From Flavobacteriaceae bacterium (GTDB lineage Bacteria; Bacteroidota; Bacteroidia; Flavobacteriales; Flavobacteriaceae): a DNA stretch of 20,710 nucleotides. This document shows, one piece after another, positions 20,074 through 20,710 of this stretch. The notes under the pieces are model-generated. The model worked only from the letters and a program-made list of their open reading frames with translations, was not told where the DNA came from and searched no databases. The number at the start of each line of letters is the position of its first letter. Position 1 is the stretch's first letter. Where the stretch lies: the NCBI GenBank assembly GCA_947472705.1, contig CANJDA010000017.1, forward strand, positions 1 through 20,710, written 5' to 3'. Made by a program: the position numbers and the translations under genes.

Positions 20074-20710
20074 TTAGAAATTCGGGCTGAGGTTGTATTT
20101 TTTATAGAAATTATCCAATGCTTCTAGCACTTCATCTTCGGTATCTACTATCTTAATTAGGTTCATGTCATCCGGATTGGCATTTTGTTCTTTTTCAATC
20201 ATCACGGTCTTGATCCAGTCTATTAAGCCTGACCAAAACTCTGTTCCCACTAAAATAATTGGAAATTTTCCAATCTTTTTGGTTTGAATCAAAGTAACTG
20301 CTTCAAACAATTCGTCCAAGGTTCCAAATCCACCTGGCATAACAACAAATCCTTGTGAGTATTTGACAAACATTACTTTACGCACAAAGAAATAGTCAAA
20401 ATTCAAGTTTTTATCTTTGTCGATATACGGATTGTAATGTTGTTCAAACGGCAATTCTATATTTAATCCAACTGAAGTTCCGCCACCATTATGAGCGCCT
20501 TTGTTTCCGGCTTCCATGATACCAGGTCCACCACCAGTGATGACACCATATCCTGCTTTACTGATTTTATAGGCAATTTTTTCGGCTAATAAATAATATT
20601 TAGTATCTGGTTTAGTTCGTGCCGAACCGAAAATAGATACACATGGCCCAATACGTGCCATACTCTCATAACCATTCACAAACTCCGACATAATTTTAAA
20701 TATGGCCCAG
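20074..20710 (-). CDS. LOG-family Rossmann-fold protein (TIGR00730), 5' partial
   Basis: This is a LOG/'lysine decarboxylase-like' protein. Characterised family members are cytokinin-activating phosphoribohydrolases that hydrolyse nucleoside 5'-monophosphates to base and ribose 5-phosphate. Counting from the internal Met at 20691, motifs are GPCVSIFGSARTKPD (15-29), GGGPGIMEAGNKGAHNGGG (53-71) and MPGGFGTLDELFE (118-130), the PGGxGTxxE active site. The reading frame stays open from that Met to the window edge and encodes WAIFKI just before it, the sequence expected inside a longer N-terminus. So the true start lies outside and the Met at 20691 is internal. The protein should be soluble and cytoplasmic. 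Its physiological role in flavobacteria is unknown. The terminator at 20033-20060 follows. Confidence 0.92.
   Translation of the reverse strand, partial: WAIFKIMSEFVNGYESMARIGPCVSIFGSARTKPDTKYYLLAEKIAYKISKAGYGVITGGGPGIMEAGNKGAHNGGGTSVGLNIELPFEQHYNPYIDKDKNLNFDYFFVRKVMFVKYSQGFVVMPGGFGTLDELFEAVTLIQTKKIGKFPIILVGTEFWSGLIDWIKTVMIEKEQNANPDDMNLIKIVDTEDEVLEALDNFYKKYNLSPNF

Noticed and set aside
20691..20691. Met at 20691 as the start of the LOG gene
   Set aside because: The frame continues open to the window edge with family-like residues WAIFKI, so this Met is internal and the gene is partial.

Overview
The window comes from a low-GC member of the Bacteroidota, almost certainly a Flavobacterium or close relative. 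The signs are strong AT bias, scarce Shine-Dalgarno sites, several matches to the Bacteroidota -7 promoter element TAnnTTTG, and family-typical genes: a long NusB, DUF3276, DUF1573 followed by YajC, a fused alpha/beta E1 dehydrogenase and a cyclophilin-FKBP fusion. It is mostly conserved chromosomal housekeeping sequence. I see no rRNA, tRNA, CRISPR array, insertion sequence or prophage.

Layout, left to right. (a) 1-1298: trmD behind a DUF1569 gene, both leftward, next to a 3' region of heptameric tandem repeats. (b) 1299-3172, rightward: a two-domain peptidyl-prolyl isomerase, a mono-haem c-type lipoprotein and a CsaA-like protein, separated by hairpin terminators. (c) 3187-5594, leftward: a small two-helix membrane protein, a DUF3276 (PUR-alpha-like) protein and an MdlA-like ABC exporter half. 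(d) 5740-8665, rightward: leucine/glutamate-type dehydrogenase, then nusB-DUF1573-yajC ending at a strong terminator. (e) 8666-12077, leftward: a YdeI-like protein and peptidase T as a pair, a 277-base gap, and an exported W-rich/Q-N-rich DUF6600-type protein. (f) 12287-14692, leftward: a fused E1 alpha/beta 2-oxoacid dehydrogenase. (g) 14876-20009, leftward: a tightly coupled three-gene operon of MBOAT O-acyltransferase, SGNH-like protein and a large outer-membrane protein with a degenerate M1-peptidase domain. (h) 20074-20710: a LOG-family protein whose true start lies beyond the right edge.

Functional links. The amino-acid dehydrogenase and the E1 fusion could carry out successive steps of branched-chain amino-acid breakdown, although they are 5 kb apart and not in one operon. 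The most intriguing unit is the MBOAT/SGNH/pseudo-M1 operon. The first two genes resemble membrane and periplasmic halves of glycan O-acylation systems, and the third joins a peptidase fold lacking its zinc ligands to a probable beta-barrel, suggesting an uncharacterised envelope-modification or export module. Other points to follow up are the heptamer repeats at two places, non-canonical catalytic residues in the ABC ATPase, the E1 alpha half and the SGNH protein, and hairpins lying directly on promoters, a start codon or gene ends.
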